64,000 bases of DNA, from positions 837,929 through 901,928 of the forward strand of contig NC_021686.1 of the NCBI RefSeq assembly GCF_000247815.1, read 5' to 3'. The notes beneath the pieces were generated by a model. That model was not told where the DNA came from. It saw only the letters and a list, made by a program, of their open reading frames with translations, and searched no databases. This document shows positions 21,601 through 36,578 of this stretch, in pieces; the stretch's first letter is position 1, and each line of letters starts with the position of its first letter. The translations under genes were made by a program, and so were the position numbers. The stretch comes from Ficedula albicollis. Lineage: Eukaryota > Chordata > Aves > Passeriformes > Muscicapidae.

Positions 21601-24185
21601 TGATCCCAGGGACACAGGCACAGTCCTGAGCAGCTCTCCTTCCCACGGCTTCACGACTCAAGCTCACCTGGACTCTGAGAACTGGCAGCAGACTCAGCCT
21701 GGCAGCTGGGGTTTGTGTGGTGGAGAGGTTGTTCCAGGAGGAGATGCTGCTCAGACCCCAGAGGAATTTGCATCCTCCCTGCTCCCCAAACAAGCACCAC
21801 ACCCCTCAGGAGGCACCGGCCCAGAGGGGCACAGACATCCTCAACCAGCCCAGGATCCAACGCCCGGCACCGTTTCTACTTCCAACCATTTTCTTTTCAC
21901 CTCTCAAGCAGTAATTATCCCATTTCTGCATCAAAACAGCACCTATTAAAATCTTACTTCTTTCCCAAACAACAGATTTACGTAAACCTCTTACGCCACT
22001 GAGCTGGCCCTGCCTGTTGCAGTCAATGATTGCAAACTTTCAAGCCTGGAGTAAAATTTTAACTTTTCCTGTCAAAACTCTGAACAGCACAATCACCAGC
22101 TAGACAGGGATGTTGGATTTACTCAGAATAAGGCTTTCCATTTAAATTAAGGCCAAAGATTTCCCCCAGGTTATAGCAATTTAATTAAAACAAAGACAAA
22201 ACAAACCCCTGCAACTTCTGAAATGCTAGCTGTGTAAAATTAAAACCTCCAGGACTGCCAGAGTATAGAGCCCAAATAGTACCCAAGAGAAAACAAATAC
22301 TTTGACTTATTCCAGGAAAATAAGACAACTGACAATGCAGATCACATCCAATCCTCCACAATATAGGCAAAATATTTAAAGCCCCATTGGGCAGGACAAA
22401 GACAATTACACAGATGGTCAGTGCCAGGAAGGCCTGGTTCAAACCCCACACTACACCCTGTGTGCTGGGACCAAGGTCTGTGCTGCTGCAGGGAAGGAGG
22501 GAGACCCTGGCACCCTGCAGCATCAGCTCTTCTCACCTTTATTCCCCCCTTTACCTCGCTGCATGCTGCCTGCAGAGGATGCTGCCCTGCTGCCAGAGGG
22601 AAGGGAAGCCCCAGGGAGGTGTCTGTGCAGGCTGGTGGGAGCTGGCTGTGGGACAGGTCTGTGTCACACTCTGAAACTCAAGCCACCAACAGAAAGGAGC
22701 AGAAATGAGCCGGCTCAGCTGACCTGCTGAGAACCAACACACAACCCAGTCCAAGCACACCTCCTCAGCAGCACAGCGAGCCGACTCGTCCCACGGCCAC
22801 GCAAGCACTGGACCCCACGCGGGGGCAGGGGAAGGAGGGGGCTCCTCCCAGGGCTGGGGAATCTGAACCTTGCCTCAGCACCCACCAGGGGATGAGCAAT
22901 GTGAAATTGTGCCCCGAAGAGCTGTGGGAAGACAACACTCCTTGCAAAGTATCCTAGGATGCTGCCAGAGCCTGGAGCACACCAGGACAGGCACTGTGAC
23001 TACTGCCCATCCAGCAGATTCAAACCCCAGCACTGAAGTGCTGCTAGCTGCCAGAGGGTTTAGCCAAGCAGGTTTCTGCCAGACAGATGGGACAAGGATC
23101 CACTGGGTTCCCACCATAATTCAGTGCCCTTCTGCGTGGGAAGCAGAGCACACCTTGCCTGCGGTGTGGAGGAAGGAGGTCCAGCATCACAGCCACGTTC
23201 CACAGCACAAAGCCCCCCAAACTTCCAACCTCATGACGTCTGTGTGGTGAGAAAAGTAACTCGCAGCACATGCTCTGCACGGGCACTGCTAGGAAACAGC
23301 AACCACTGACAGGAGGGAAACACCTTCTGCTTAAAAGGGAAAGGGAACTAGAAATGGAATTTTCTCCATCAGTTACCAGCTGCCATGGGAGAGGAGATGG
23401 TGGAGCACAAGGCACTGAGGTCAGTGGTTCTCCCTGTCAAATACCTGAAAGCAGCACCACAAGTGTGTAACAGAACAGGCTGCTGACTACACCTGCTCTC
23501 ATCAGCCCACAAACACATGGGTTGTCTTCAGCTAAAGCACCAAGGAATCCATCTCCTAGCATCACCAAATGAGAAAAAAAAGCTTGAAGCACACCAAAGA
23601 TTTGTTTATCTCATTGCTGTGAACCACAGCTCAGCCCAAAATGCACCCCAGCACAAGCAGAGCCACCAGCACACCTCAGCCCCAGCCCAGTGCACAGGTA
23701 GGACCAGCACCACGGCACCTGCAGGGCTGAGCAGCTTCTCTGTCCCAAGCTGCAGCTGGCAGCAGCCAAGACACCTCTGCCAGCGCCTCAGGCAGCTCTG
23801 GGAGCTGTGCTTTGGCCCCCCAAATGCTGGAGAGCCCCACCTGAGGTGTCTGCCTCCCCCCAGGCAGCACAGGAAGGTCTCCCACTGCCCGAGGCTTGCA
23901 GAAGACATCGGAGGGAGTCACAGGGAGCATCCTGACACAGCACAAACCTGCCCTTCCTGCCCCCTCCTTGGCTCTGAGGGCCCCAGGCTCAATGGACTCC
24001 CTGGGGCAGAAGCCACAGGCCCAGACTCACAGCAGGGCTGCCAGGGGCAGGCAGAGCTCAGCCTGCAGCTGGGCATGGAGCAATTCCTGCATGATTAAAA
24101 CCGGGGTGTGTCCCTTTCCACAGGCCTGCAGGCAAAACTCAGGGTGCTGCTTTTCCTCCCAGCCAGGGCTCAGGAAGGTCTTTTG
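21601..24185. other. Unique non-coding DNA with an AT-rich segment
   Basis: 22010-22400 is AT-rich ('aaattttaacttttcctg', 'tttccatttaaattaaggcc', 'gcaatttaattaaaacaaag') and is a candidate conserved non-coding element only. The rest is GC-rich and without a recognised exon or repeat family. Confidence 0.35.
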
Positions 24186-24189
24186 GGCT

Positions 24190-25645
<1,456 letters not shown>

Positions 25646-27670
25646 CTTTACTGCATGGTTATCCCAGGTGCTAACAGCTGGCAGTGAAACCCACCCTGAT
25701 GCCAAGCTGGCTTGAGGGCACAGGAGAGGTTTCCCCAGCTGTAACATCTCAACAGAAAAAGAGGGAAACCAGGAAAAAAGAAGGGAAAATGGAAGACTGC
25801 ATCTTAGGCCAAGCTGTCAGTGCTGGACGTCTCTGCTTTGGTCCCCAGGTCACAGGCAGCAGCTCTCTGCCCTTCTGTCACACCAGGGTCTCATCCCCTG
25901 TCAGACCCTCACACCCACCTCAGCCTCCACTTCCAGTGGAAGCAGCCAGGACCTTTGTGAGCCCCCAGTCCACACCCACAAGTGTCAGCTGGGGCCTGGG
26001 GCACGCAGGGAGAACTCACTCCCAAAGGCCCCAGAGGAAATTCTGGAAAAAGAGGTCACATCCTCACCAAAATCAAGAGCCCTCATCATTCTCCTCAGAG
26101 TTGATCCAAATCACCTGGATCTGCCCATGGCAGCCCATAAAAAGGAAAGCTGAACACAGGCAGGCACATTTCAGATGCAGCAGCTGATGGGTTTCCCTGG
26201 TGCAGCCTCACATGGCTCATCTCCATGGGTCCCACCACAGCTCTGCCCCCATCTCAGGGCCTGCAGCATCCCCACAGGAAGGAGCAGTTTTGGGGTGCTC
26301 AGCAAACCCCCGGGGCTCCTTCACATCAGCTGCTGCAGAGCAGGGACAGAAGAGGCCACAGAGCCAGGGCAACCAGCACCCACGATGGGCAAGGCCCCCC
26401 CCCGGGCTGCCAAAAACAGCCTGGCACTTTTTCACTCCAATATCCTCAGGCTCTGCCCAGCTGGGCAATGATTCCAACTCAGCCGTGCCTTTCCAGCCAA
26501 GCTTAGCTTTCCCCCCGTGCAGCTAAACCCACGGCCCCTCTGCTGGGGGCTGTGGCAGGACCAGGCACTGCAGGGGCACGTGGCAGCCATGCCCTCAGCC
26601 TCCTTGTTGGCCAGAGATTTGGCCACAAATGGGTGGGACTGAAGAGGGCAAGGGAAGATTTTCTGCCTGGGGCTGGCAGCAGGGCTGGAAAGGTGTCCCT
26701 GCCTGCCTGACAGGTGTCAGGATGCTGCTCAGAGCTCACAGAGTGACCATGCAGGAATGCTGCTCAACCTCCCAAACCCTGCACCAGCAGCTTACAGCAG
26801 GAATGATGCACCAGGGAAGCAGCCCCTTGTCCTGCAGGAGGGACAGTCACCAGGACAACTGACCCACGTCCTCCTCAGTGCCAACAGCCTGGCATCTCTT
26901 GTGCCACCCCCAGGGATGCAGAGCAGGCAGGGCACAGATGACTCATGGACAAATCCTTATCCATGTCCAGGAGGACACGTTTTAAATCGTTCTGCACTTC
27001 ATGCATGGAGCAAGAAAAACTGCAAACGAGCAGTGAAGGTACCAGGGGACATCAGACAGGCCACACTGTCACTCTGGCAGGCTGGAGGTGTCCCAGCCAG
27101 GCAGAGATGGGAGCTGCCAGCAGAGCAGATCTGTGAACTCATGGATGAATGCCCTTGGAACAGCAGAGCAGCCCCACGGGGCTCAGGAAAAAGATGAAGT
27201 GATAACAGGGCAGCTCTGGCACTTGGAGCAGCTTTCCTGCTCCAGACACCCAGCCCAGAGCACGGGAGTGGCAGTGTCTGACCAGGTGTCACCCATGGGG
27301 CACATCTGCCACGCTGGGTGCCACTGCCTGGGAGACTGGTCATGGCTGAATCCACCTGCATCACCTGAGGTGCAGGCAGTGAGTCCAGCCCCGGAGCAGG
27401 AGAAGGGCCAGGACTCCTCTGGCCCTGGATTAGGTGCTGGTGTCCCAAGAGCCCAGCCATGGGAGCACAGAGAGGTGATCAGAGCCAAGGCTTTTTCAAG
27501 ATGCAAATAAAAATAGATAACATGAAAATTAAAAATAGATAAACAGAGATGCAAAGCATCTTTTCCATCCACAGAAAAGCCCCACGCAGAACTACAGCTA
27601 CAGGAGCCAAGCTGTGCAATCCATGCTTAATTACCCTCCCTCCAGCCTCGAAGCTCTGGTGACCAGTGAC
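25646..27670. other. Unique non-coding DNA
   Basis: No recognised gene or repeat family. A short C-run (about nine C) near 26397-26405 is the only notable homopolymer. Confidence 0.4.
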
Positions 27671-27674
27671 AGCC

Positions 27675-27825
27675 AGGCTCCCCAGGGAATGGGCACAGCC
27701 CCAAGGCTGCCAGAGCTCAGGGATGCACAGGGTGGGATTTTAGGGGTGTCTCAGCAGGGCCAGGAGTCGGACTCAACGATCCTCATGGGTTTATTCCCAC
27801 TCAGGGCATTCCATGATTGAAAGTC
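27675..27825 (+). mobile_element. CR1 3'-end fragment
   Basis: 'ccaggctccccagggaatgggcacagccccaaggctgccagagctcagggatgcacagggtgggatttta...gccaggagtcggactcaacgatcctcatggg...gggcattccatgattgaaag' matches the plus-strand CR1 tail also seen at 20.2 and 52.7 kb. The copy lacks part of the 'ggagtgtttggg' segment. Confidence 0.85.
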
Positions 27826-30022
27826 TGAAGATGTCCCAGCCACCCTCAGGCCCCTTTTCTTTGGGAAGCTGCATCCCCCGTTGAACTCTGCCTGATTTGC
27901 AGACTGCCTTTGTTACCTGCCCACTATTTGCAGACGAAGACATCAGATTAAGGGGCCTCCCAGGCACCAGCTTTGAGTCTTTGATTTACTCTTTCACGGG
28001 TCACTGTCTCTGTAAATGTCTATCAAAGACAATTGCCAGCACAGTCTACAGCTGCACCCTGACTGAGCACGAAAAATGAATGAGGCTTTCCTCCCAAATT
28101 ACTCCTGCCTCACAGAGAAGGCTGCGAGGGCAGAAAGGAGGGGACAGGAAGGAAGAGAAGGTCAGAGCATGCAGCAAATGCAACATGAAAGTCAAATCAG
28201 CACAAGTAGGATGGGACAGCATGAGCTGGGCTAGCAGAGCCCTCTCTCTCCCCTGCCCAGGAGCAGGACAGGCACCACCAGGCTCAGCAAAACGTCACCT
28301 GATTTCCAAAAGGCATTTTATATAAAAAGCTACCAAAAATGACAGTCAGCAACCCTGAAACTCTTAAGAAATTGGGGCAAGCAAGGATTTTGGAGGATGG
28401 AAAGAAATCACAAGCAGAAGCAACCTGCTGGAACAGAGGTTTTGGCAGCAGCACATCCCAAATCCTGCGGTTTATCTCCCATTGTTCCAGCCGATGTGAC
28501 CCGAGTACCCGCATCACAGAGAGGCTCCCGCTCCCCTGGTGGATGTGGCAGTACAGAAAAGGACAGGGAGAAAGCAGGGCAGCAACGAGGCCCTTGGCCA
28601 CCCCAGCTCCCTTCCAAAGGCTCCAGCTGCAGCAGCTCCAGCAGCTCCCAGGGGGAAAGCCTCTGGGGAGACATCAGGGCAGTGCAAGCGCTCCACAGCA
28701 AAGGCAGGGAGCATGACAGCTCTCCCTTAGCAGCTGGCTGCATTAAAGATTTAATGCGGTGGCTCCCTTTGGAAAAAATTACACAGGCTATTAGGAAAGA
28801 TGTGCCTCTCTCCATCTGATGAGATCCGGCGAACGCTGCAGCTCTCCGGGCACCGAGGGCTCTGAGGAGCAAAGGAGAAGCTGCAGCTGCTCTCGTGACC
28901 CTTGCTGGAGGCAGGAGCCAACGGGCAAAGCAGCAGCTCCACGAGCAGCACAGCAAAGGTGCAGACACGGCCGTGCTGTGCCTGCAGAGAGTGAGGCAGA
29001 CCCCGATGCCAGGGAAGAAGCAAAGGAATGCTCGGCTGCAATCCCCCACTGGAATCCAGGAGCTCCTGAGGCTGCAGGAACAGGACAAACAGCCCCAGGC
29101 CAGGGGCAGCACGGAGCTTCAACACCTCACAGGGGTCTTCCTTCCCAGAGAAGAGCGAGTGACCTGGCCATGCCCCTCAAGAGTGGCACTTTGGGAACCC
29201 AAAGCACTTGCTGGGGGCTCGTCCTGACAGGCAGGCAGGAATTAACCCTGGCTCCCTCACCCTGAGCTGACCAGAGGAGCACAGGCTGTCACAGCATCAG
29301 GAACATCATATGCTGAAGAATCTCATGGCTGTCTCCCATGGGGACATAGCCCAGTTTGGCACAGCATCACTGAGGGTGTAGCAAGTGCCACTCGCTAAGC
29401 AGCACAGACTTCATTAAATGGGACTCAGACACCCCCTCAGTGTTCAGCACCTTCACAATGGAGCCTGAGCAGTAAAACACTAGACTTGTCCAGAGGAAGT
29501 AAACCTAGGGGAAGAGTTCACACAGCAGAGCTCCCATTGGCATCCACAGAGCCCTTCTGCAGAGCAAGCCCATCCACTCAGCATGAGGCACCTGCACATT
29601 TTCCCAGGGAACCAGAGCTGACACCCTGGGCTCGCTCACAGATGCACAGAGCATTTCCAGCTCCTGAGTGTGAGTTCCCAGATCCAGCACCCGCACACCT
29701 CACACTCCTTCCTGCTCTCTGGGCTTACAGCTGCCAATTCCCACTCCTTTCCAAGGGATCCTGTTGGCTTGGATGCTGTGCCAGGCAGAGATGCAGGTGC
29801 TTTCACAAGCACACAACGTCTGGAGGAGGGTTACACTCATGGGTAACACTGCTCTGCGGTGGATCTCGGGCACAGTTTGCTTCCCACATGCTGCACACAC
29901 CTGGAGACAGGTGCTTGAACCAACTGCCCCCACCACCTTCACTGCTGTAGTGCTTTGCTCCTTGGAAAGGCCATTCCACAGTCCCAGCCTGGCTCTGGAA
30001 GCATCCCATGCAGCCACGCACT
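27826..30022. other. Unique non-coding DNA
   Basis: Contains a moderately CpG-containing stretch (28480-29030). Open frames on both strands in that stretch overlap each other and lack domains. No gene supported. Confidence 0.35.
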
Positions 30023-30108
30023 ACCCTGTGCTGTCATTCCCTATGCCACAGGGCTGTGACAGCATGTGACAGCACCCTGTGCTGTCATTCCCTATGCCAC
30101 AGGGCTGG
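30023..30108. repeat. 51-bp tandem duplication (second copy partial)
   Basis: 'accctgtgctgtcattccctatgccacagggctg' occurs at 30023 and again 51 bp later at 30074. Between them lies 'tgacagcatgtgacagc'. Confidence 0.85.
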
Positions 30109-33048
30109 ACTCAGCTCCATAAACACAGCCTGTCCTTCACTCACCCCTCAGCACTGTCCTCTGCCCCCAGATCCTCCCAGCTCCCCACAGCAGGGTGAAG
30201 CTGAGCCACTCAGGTCCTCTCCTAACTCTTCCCCACCCCCATTGAATCCCTCATGATTCAGGAGCTTGTGCGAAAGCTCCTGCAGGACCCACATGAAGGC
30301 AGATTTACAGAAGGAAATAACAGCTAAAATTCAGTTGCCCTGATCCAAGCAAGGATGCCCACAGATTTCCAAATTCCGACGGGGAAAGAAGTTGGAAAAA
30401 TTGGAACACAGATGCCAGCAGACCACCTGAGATGAGAACTTGGTGTGAGATGACACCTGCTGCCATGGGTGTGGGAGGCACAGCAGGGCACTGCCCTGGG
30501 CTGGCCCTTTGGGGTGACAGCAGCTCCTTACCTCAGCCCCCCAGCGCCCACAGAGCTCACGGGGCTGCTGCAGGCAGGGCACTCGTCACCTCCACGCTTT
30601 TCTGCTACGAGCACCAGCACGGATCCAGCAGAGAAACCCCAAAGCCACAGCGCTGCCCGTGCACCCTGGGAAAGCTGCTGGGCTTGGGGAGAGCCTCAGC
30701 AGCCAGCAGCTGCACAGCCAGCCCTGTTTGCCAGCTAAACCTGCCAGCTCTGAGCACTGGTGCTTCTGGCAGCTCCCTGCGGCCAAGCACGGAGCGCGCA
30801 CATCCCACTGCTCGGCTGGTGAGCAGCTACTTGCAGGTTATTAATAAATCATTTACTGTTTATTGCAATTGTTCTGCCAAAACACAAACAGAAAGCACTG
30901 CGGTCACTACCAGCAAAGCTGCCTGCTCACACGGGCCAGGGAAACAGACGCTTTGGGTACTTCTGAAAAGGGGGTTTACAGAGTCCTGGGTGGCCCAGGC
31001 TCCTCCAGCTGTGACAGCTGTGCCTGTATGATGGTGTCCAGGACAAACTCTGCCTCCTGCCAAAGCCCCTGTGCACAGGAACAGACAGCAACAGAATCAC
31101 TCCCTGCAGAAGCTCTCCTGAGGAGCTCATGTTCTCCCCAGACACTCTGGCAGGGCTGCAGGGAACCCAGCAGCTGTGGCTGTGGGTCTCTCCCCCACCT
31201 TCCCACAACTGCAACAAAGGACCGGGCCCCTGCGTCAGTCCCAGCACTGCAGATAGGTCCAAGGGCTGCTGACAGCCTCCTCACCCTGCTTCCTCCCAAA
31301 ACACCACGGGAAAAGCATAGAAAGGAAAGAAACTGCCAACCTGCCCTTACTTTGCTGTTAAACAGGGAATCTGCTTTCATCAGCACATCAAGAGCCTGTG
31401 GAGATCAAGGAAATACATTCCTCCATAGACTCTCCAGGGCATGGAGCTATTTGCAACCTGAAAAACAGCTGCTGTCACTGCACATCTGAGCAGTGATCCT
31501 GAGCACAACAACATGGCTTTAAAGGAACAAGTACCACCCATACTGCAGCTTGTTGCATGCCCCCTCCAAAGTGGCTCTGGATAGACTGGGAGGTGATCTG
31601 CAGGCATGCTGCAGGGAGGACCAGCACCACCCCAGCCACAGAGACAGGGCACAAGGACCCCCCAAACCCCAGCACTACCACCAGACCTGCTGCTGGCAGC
31701 CCCTCTGCAGGGGGCTCCAAGACCCCTGTGGCCAAGGCCCACGGTGAAAGCCCTGGCCAAGGTGGAGGTGCCCACCCCAAACTGGGAGGCTGAGACAGGG
31801 CCTTGGGGACATCAGCCACGGGGACCTCCAGGGAGGAGGAACAGCAGCATGAGCTGAAGACCAGAATTAGGTTTCCTGCTTAAACAGAGTGAAAACAAAT
31901 AAAAGGACCAGAGCAAGACACAGCTACTTCATGATGTGCTCCCCAACAGGCACCAGCACAGTGGATAAGCCCTTGGGACACCTGGGGACAGACCAGCACC
32001 TGTCCTGAAGGCAGGAGCCCTGAGCAGGTTGGCCTACAGCGTTAGGAGTAGACATCACCCTCCCTCCCCACACTCTCTGAATAATTAATCCTCCAGAAAC
32101 TAGTCAAGTCTTTAACTAAGCCAGCTCAGCAAACAGTAGTAAGGAATTTCTAGGTCAGAACTACAAGTGCTAGGGAGGGGGGAAAGAAGAGAAAAGAGTC
32201 TTAGCGCTCTGTCTCCTGTTCATTCCCAAGGGATTAGCACCCTGCTCTGCCTCTCCCTGCCAGAGCCAGCACCTCGCAGTAGAGATCAGATGGGAATTGC
32301 ACCTTGTCACCCTGACATCTCTGGCACCACCAAAGAGCACAGTTCTGTGCAGAGCATCTCTCTCCATCTCACGCAGCTCATTCCCAGCGCCGAGAGGGAA
32401 GCACCCCATGACAATTATATTTGTTACATCCCTCCCGCTTCAATGCCTTTGATGTCTTAACCACCATCTTCTGCAGAGGCGTTTTTCCCTCTCCCAGAGC
32501 TGTAGCCCAGGCACGGAGCTCGCAGCAGAAGCCCCAGGAGTGCCAGATTTCACAGCACCAGAGAAAGAGCAGCCTCTGTGGTACCATCCACCCCCCTGCC
32601 TGGCAGCACAAAGGGCAGGAGGTGGCCAGGCACGAGGGACAGCAGCAGCTCCCACAGGGCACTGGGGGATGGATGCTCCTTCAGCAGGAGCTGTATCCAG
32701 TGCTCCAACAGCATGAGCTCTGTCCTCAGGAGACAACCTCGCGAAAATGAAGAAGTAATTCTTCAGAAAGATGGAACTTCCATGAGACAGATAGAGAGAT
32801 ACACCCAAAAGAGTCTGGTGCTGAGGGAGGAGCACACAGAGGTGGGTGGAAGAAGGCAGTGGATTGAGCAGGGTGGAGGGTTGAGCACAGGTGAGGGGGT
32901 TCCAGCAATGCACCCCAGCCCCACAAGTGCCAGAGCCATAAGAGAGCAGCGCCTCACTGCCCTCTTGTGCCCCTACCCCACACACCATGGGGACACAAAT
33001 CACTTCCCGCCTGGAGACCCCCCCTGCAACAGCTCCAGTCTCCTGCTA
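30109..33048. other. Unique non-coding DNA
   Basis: Almost 3 kb without recognised repeat families or exons. Frames up to ~210 codons (for example plus 30863-31489) lack recognisable domains and have no supporting splice structure. Confidence 0.35.
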
Positions 33049-33134
33049 CTCCCTCCTCTCCTCCCACCTTCAGCCAGAAAGCAGAGGGGCTCTCCCTCCT
33101 CTCCTCCCACCTTCAGCCAGAGAGCAGAGGGGCT
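33049..33134. repeat. 43-bp tandem duplication
   Basis: Two adjacent copies (33049-33091 and 33092-33134) of 'ctccctcctctcctcccaccttcagccag(aa/ag)agcagaggggct' differ at about one base. Confidence 0.85.
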
Positions 33135-34523
33135 GTGTGGGGGATCAGAGGCACGGGCAGCGTTTGCCGTTTCCCAGTTCTCAGGAAAAGAGCTCACCCT
33201 GAAACTCCACTGTGGGAGCAAGGAAGAGGGGGCAGAGGCTCTGGTCACAGCTGCCAGACCCTCCAGACCATCCCCAGGCAGACAGGATGCAGGAAGGAAA
33301 CACAGAGGGACCAGACTCCTGCCAGGAGCCTGGGGTGGAGGGATCCACAGAAACCTGCTCCCACCTTTGCTCAGGCATTAAAGCAACCCTGCCCACCATT
33401 CCTACAACCTCTGGGCAGCCAAGGAGGTGTTCACAGGCAGATCCAAAGAGGGAGCGTGGCAGAAACCAACCAAGTGACACGGCCCGTGCTGTGCCCGCCT
33501 GCCACGTGCTGCTTTGTGCCACCTCTTCTTGCAGCAGTCATAAAAACCACGCTGTCTGCAGGCAGCTCCTCCCAAGCTCTCCCTGGCCACAGCCCTGCTC
33601 GTCTCTGCAGTCCATACGTGCACTTGGAGAACACACAGCACACGTGTCCAAGGTGCTGTGTGGATCCACACCCACCAAGCCCCTGTCCCAGCTCCAGCAC
33701 CCCCAGCACTATTGTCATCGTCCCTGCACTATTCACAGGCTGGTTTTTCCACCTTCTCCTTCTGCAGTATGAGACAGATACGGGCAAAGGGAGAGCAGAG
33801 GAGGGCAGGGAGTCAGGCAGCAGCGCAGAGGGCTGGTCCCCAACCCTGGTGGGCTGCACACCACACTCTCCAAGGGGCTCCATCCCTCTGTCCCGTGGCA
33901 GGAGCACTAAAACCCTGCTGGAACGGGAGATCCCACACCCCTTTCTCTCACCCACACGGCAGCAGAGCAGATGGCAAAGGCTGAGGCTGGTGCAGCTCCA
34001 TCCCAGCAGGAGCAGGTGCTCTTGGCATGAATCCTCCTCCCTGCTCGGAGGGGGTGGGCAGCCAGAGGACAGGTCCCTGCAGCAGCAAGGGGACCCTGGG
34101 GACAGACGGGGTCAGCACAGCAGCCCTGTGCCCCCAGGGGAGGCGCGGTGGCCACAGACAACGCCAGCATTGAGCAGCCACTCGCCCCAGCCCATCTGCA
34201 GCTCCGGGAGCCCGGGGCGCACAAAGCCAGCGCCGGGCCGCGGCAGCCCTGCCAAGGCAGGGACACAGACCCGCCTTTGTGTCTGCAAAGGCAAAGTAAG
34301 CTTTGGGGAAGAGATGAGGGAGAGCTGCACCACTGGAGCCTCTGCTTTGGCTGCTTTTCATCTGGAGGTGGTGACCCACCTGCAGACAGCAGCAGGAGTG
34401 TCCAACACTCCCCTTCTCCTGCCTGCCCCACTCGTGAGACCAGGTGGGGGGACCACCACAGGTACCCCCTGTGCAAGGCCATGAGAGCACTCTCATGTCA
34501 ACAAGACCAAGACAAGAGGGTTT
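33135..34523. other. GC-rich unique DNA inside a long chance frame
   Basis: A plus-strand frame of about 505 codons (32967-34484) stays open here. Its translation is rich in Pro, Ser, Gln and Arg with no recognisable domain. The overlapping strand is also open, and the frame passes through the 43-bp duplication. I treat it as a composition effect. A small CpG cluster lies at 34195-34250. Confidence 0.35.
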
Positions 34524-34860
34524 CATAGAATCACAGAATGGTTTGGGTTTGAGTCGGGAAGGACCTTAAAGCCCATTCCACTCCACCCCTGCCATGGGCA
34601 GGGACACCTTTCACTGCCCCAGGCTGCTCCAAACCCTGTCCAATCTGGCCGGGTTCACTTCCAGGGGCAGCCACAGCTTCTCTGGGCAACCTGTGCCAGG
34701 GCCTGCCCACCCTCACAGCCAAGAATTTCTTCCCAATATCCCACCTCTCCCTGCCCTCTGGCAGTGGGAAGCCATTCCCTTTGTTCCATCTCTCCAGGCT
34801 CCCATCCCAAGTCCCTCTCCAGCTCTCTTGTAGCCCCTCCTCTTGTATGGTTTGACACAT
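34524..34860 (-). mobile_element. CR1 element, 5'-truncated, minus orientation
   Basis: 'tcatagaatcacagaatggtttgggtttgagtcgggaaggaccttaaagcccattccactccacccc' followed by 'ggggcagccacagcttctctgggcaacctgtgccagggcctgcccaccctcacagccaagaatttcttcccaatatcc' and '...ctccaggctcccatcccaagtccctctccagctctcttgtagcccc'. One of the longer and better-preserved copies in the window. Confidence 0.9.
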
Positions 34861-35777
34861 CCCAGCTTAAATTCCTTTATCATCCGTGTTTTTCTTTTGC
34901 CCCTAGACTGGCAGAGAGGCAGGGGCTCCAAAGAGTTCCTTCAGGAGACCAAAGCCAAGTGGGGCCTGTGCTCCTGCCCTTGGACCTGGCCCATCCTGTC
35001 CCTTCCCAGCACTTGCACTTCACATCCCTGCCACCAATGATGTCCATATGCAGAAAAACAAATCCCCAAGGACAGCAGGTTTTATCCCACTTCCTTCACT
35101 TCCCAGCTCCGGGCTGAGAGCAGCTCTGCCTGTCCTCACTGCTGCCCGTGTCACACCGGAGCACGGGCACCGCCTTCACCCCCACACTGCACAGCCCAGC
35201 AAGAGTGCCCCATTCATCCGCTCTGGTGGTCCCAGCCCCTCAGCCTGCAGCCTTAACAGAGGTGGTGTGCCCTGCTCTGAAGCCAAGGCACAAGGATGAA
35301 CTGTTGGGGAAAGAGAAACCCTCCCCCAGGAGTGGGAACCGGTGAGGATCAGTCGCTCTGCAGGGAGAAAAAGCCCAGCACCACGTAGCCAGGCTGTCCT
35401 GGGCCAGCCTGCCATGCAGAGAGCGTGGAGATGGGAAGGAAAAGGGCTGGATGGGGTGAGAGGCTCAGCAGACACTGCTGTGGGCTGAAGGGCTGCTGTC
35501 CCAGGGCAGCAGCTGCTGCACAGGGAGCCTGGGGCAGGGGGGGCCACAGCCCCTCTCAGGGGGTGCTCACTGCGACTTCGTTAGCAAAAACCAGGCAAGT
35601 GCCAAAAGCTGCCAGGACAGAAACCTTCAGCATCAAGTTTTCCTCTAATAGGGATAATAGAGGAAAAACTCACCCACTAAAAAGAGGCCTCTCGGTGCTT
35701 TTTGTGCACAGCACTGCTCCATTTTCCTCTGCTCCAGCTCACGACGCCTGTGCTTTTAGCCCCCAAAGCCTGACTTG
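34861..35777. other. Unique non-coding DNA
   Basis: No recognised gene or repeat family between the CR1 copy and the 301-bp duplication. Confidence 0.4.
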
Positions 35778-36379
35778 CCTGTCACTCGCTGCCTGTTGCA
35801 CACTCACCCTGTGACAGACAGAAAAAGGTGGCTGCCAGCTTTTAACATCGCTGAATTTCAGATAAATCTGAGCCTGGCTTCAGTCTCCACCGTGGAACTG
35901 ATGGTGGTCCAGCATTTGCATTCAAAGCAAACTTGTGGGGGGTAAAAAACACAACAGAGACCATAATGTGCAAATCATTATTTTGCTTCACTTGAACTGG
36001 ATGCAAAAGGAATATTTGAATCACATCCTTAGTCACACCTGCTAATCAGGGCTCCTGCTCTCAGCCAGCCAGGACTGACCTGTCACTCACTGCCTGTTGC
36101 ACACTCACCCTGTGACAGACAGAAAAAGGTGGCTGCCAGCTTTTAACATCGCTGAATTTCAGATAAATCTGAGCCTGGCTTCAGTCTCCACCGTGGAACT
36201 GATGGTGGTCCAGCATTTGCATTCAAAGCAAACTTGTGGGGGGTAAAAAACACAACAGAGACCATAATGTGCAAATCATTATTTTGCTTCACTTGAACTG
36301 GATGCAAAAGGAATATTTGAATCACATCCTTAGTCACACCTGCTAATCAGGGCTCCTGCTCTCAGCCAGCCAGGACTGA
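35778..36379. repeat. 301-bp tandem duplication, almost perfect
   Basis: Copies 35778-36078 and 36079-36379 both begin 'cctgtcactc(g/a)ctgcctgttgc' and end 'cagccagccaggactga'. The only difference I see is G versus A eleven bases in. The minus frames inside the two copies translate to the same 64 residues, but that peptide has no recognisable domain and is not called as a gene. Confidence 0.95.
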
Positions 36380-36507
36380 AATTGGATTAATGCACACAAC
36401 CAAGTGAACTGCTTCCCTTGCTCCAGGCCCAGCCAGGGCTGCCAAGGCAGCAGAAAGCATCTCCCAAAAATTATTCACCCTCAGAAAATCTTACAAACTC
36501 CAGGCCA

Positions 36508-36578
36508 TGATGTCCCTGTCCATTGAAAGGGGGTGGAATAAGATGACCTTTAGGGTCTCTCCTGAGATTCTATGACAA
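36508..36578 (+). mobile_element. CR1 3'-tail remnant
   Basis: 'gtccctgtccattgaaagggggtggaataagatgacctttagggtctctcctgagattctatgac' matches the final ~70 bp of a plus-orientation CR1 tail. No upstream CR1 sequence is recognisable. Confidence 0.65.

Noticed and set aside
32967..34484. 505-codon open frame
   Set aside because: It is Pro/Ser/Gln-rich with no domain, spans a 43-bp duplication, and overlaps open frames on the other strand. GC-rich chance frame.
35842..36337. Two identical 64-residue minus-strand frames considered as duplicated small genes
   Set aside because: Identity follows from the 301-bp DNA duplication. The peptide has no domain, promoter or splice evidence.
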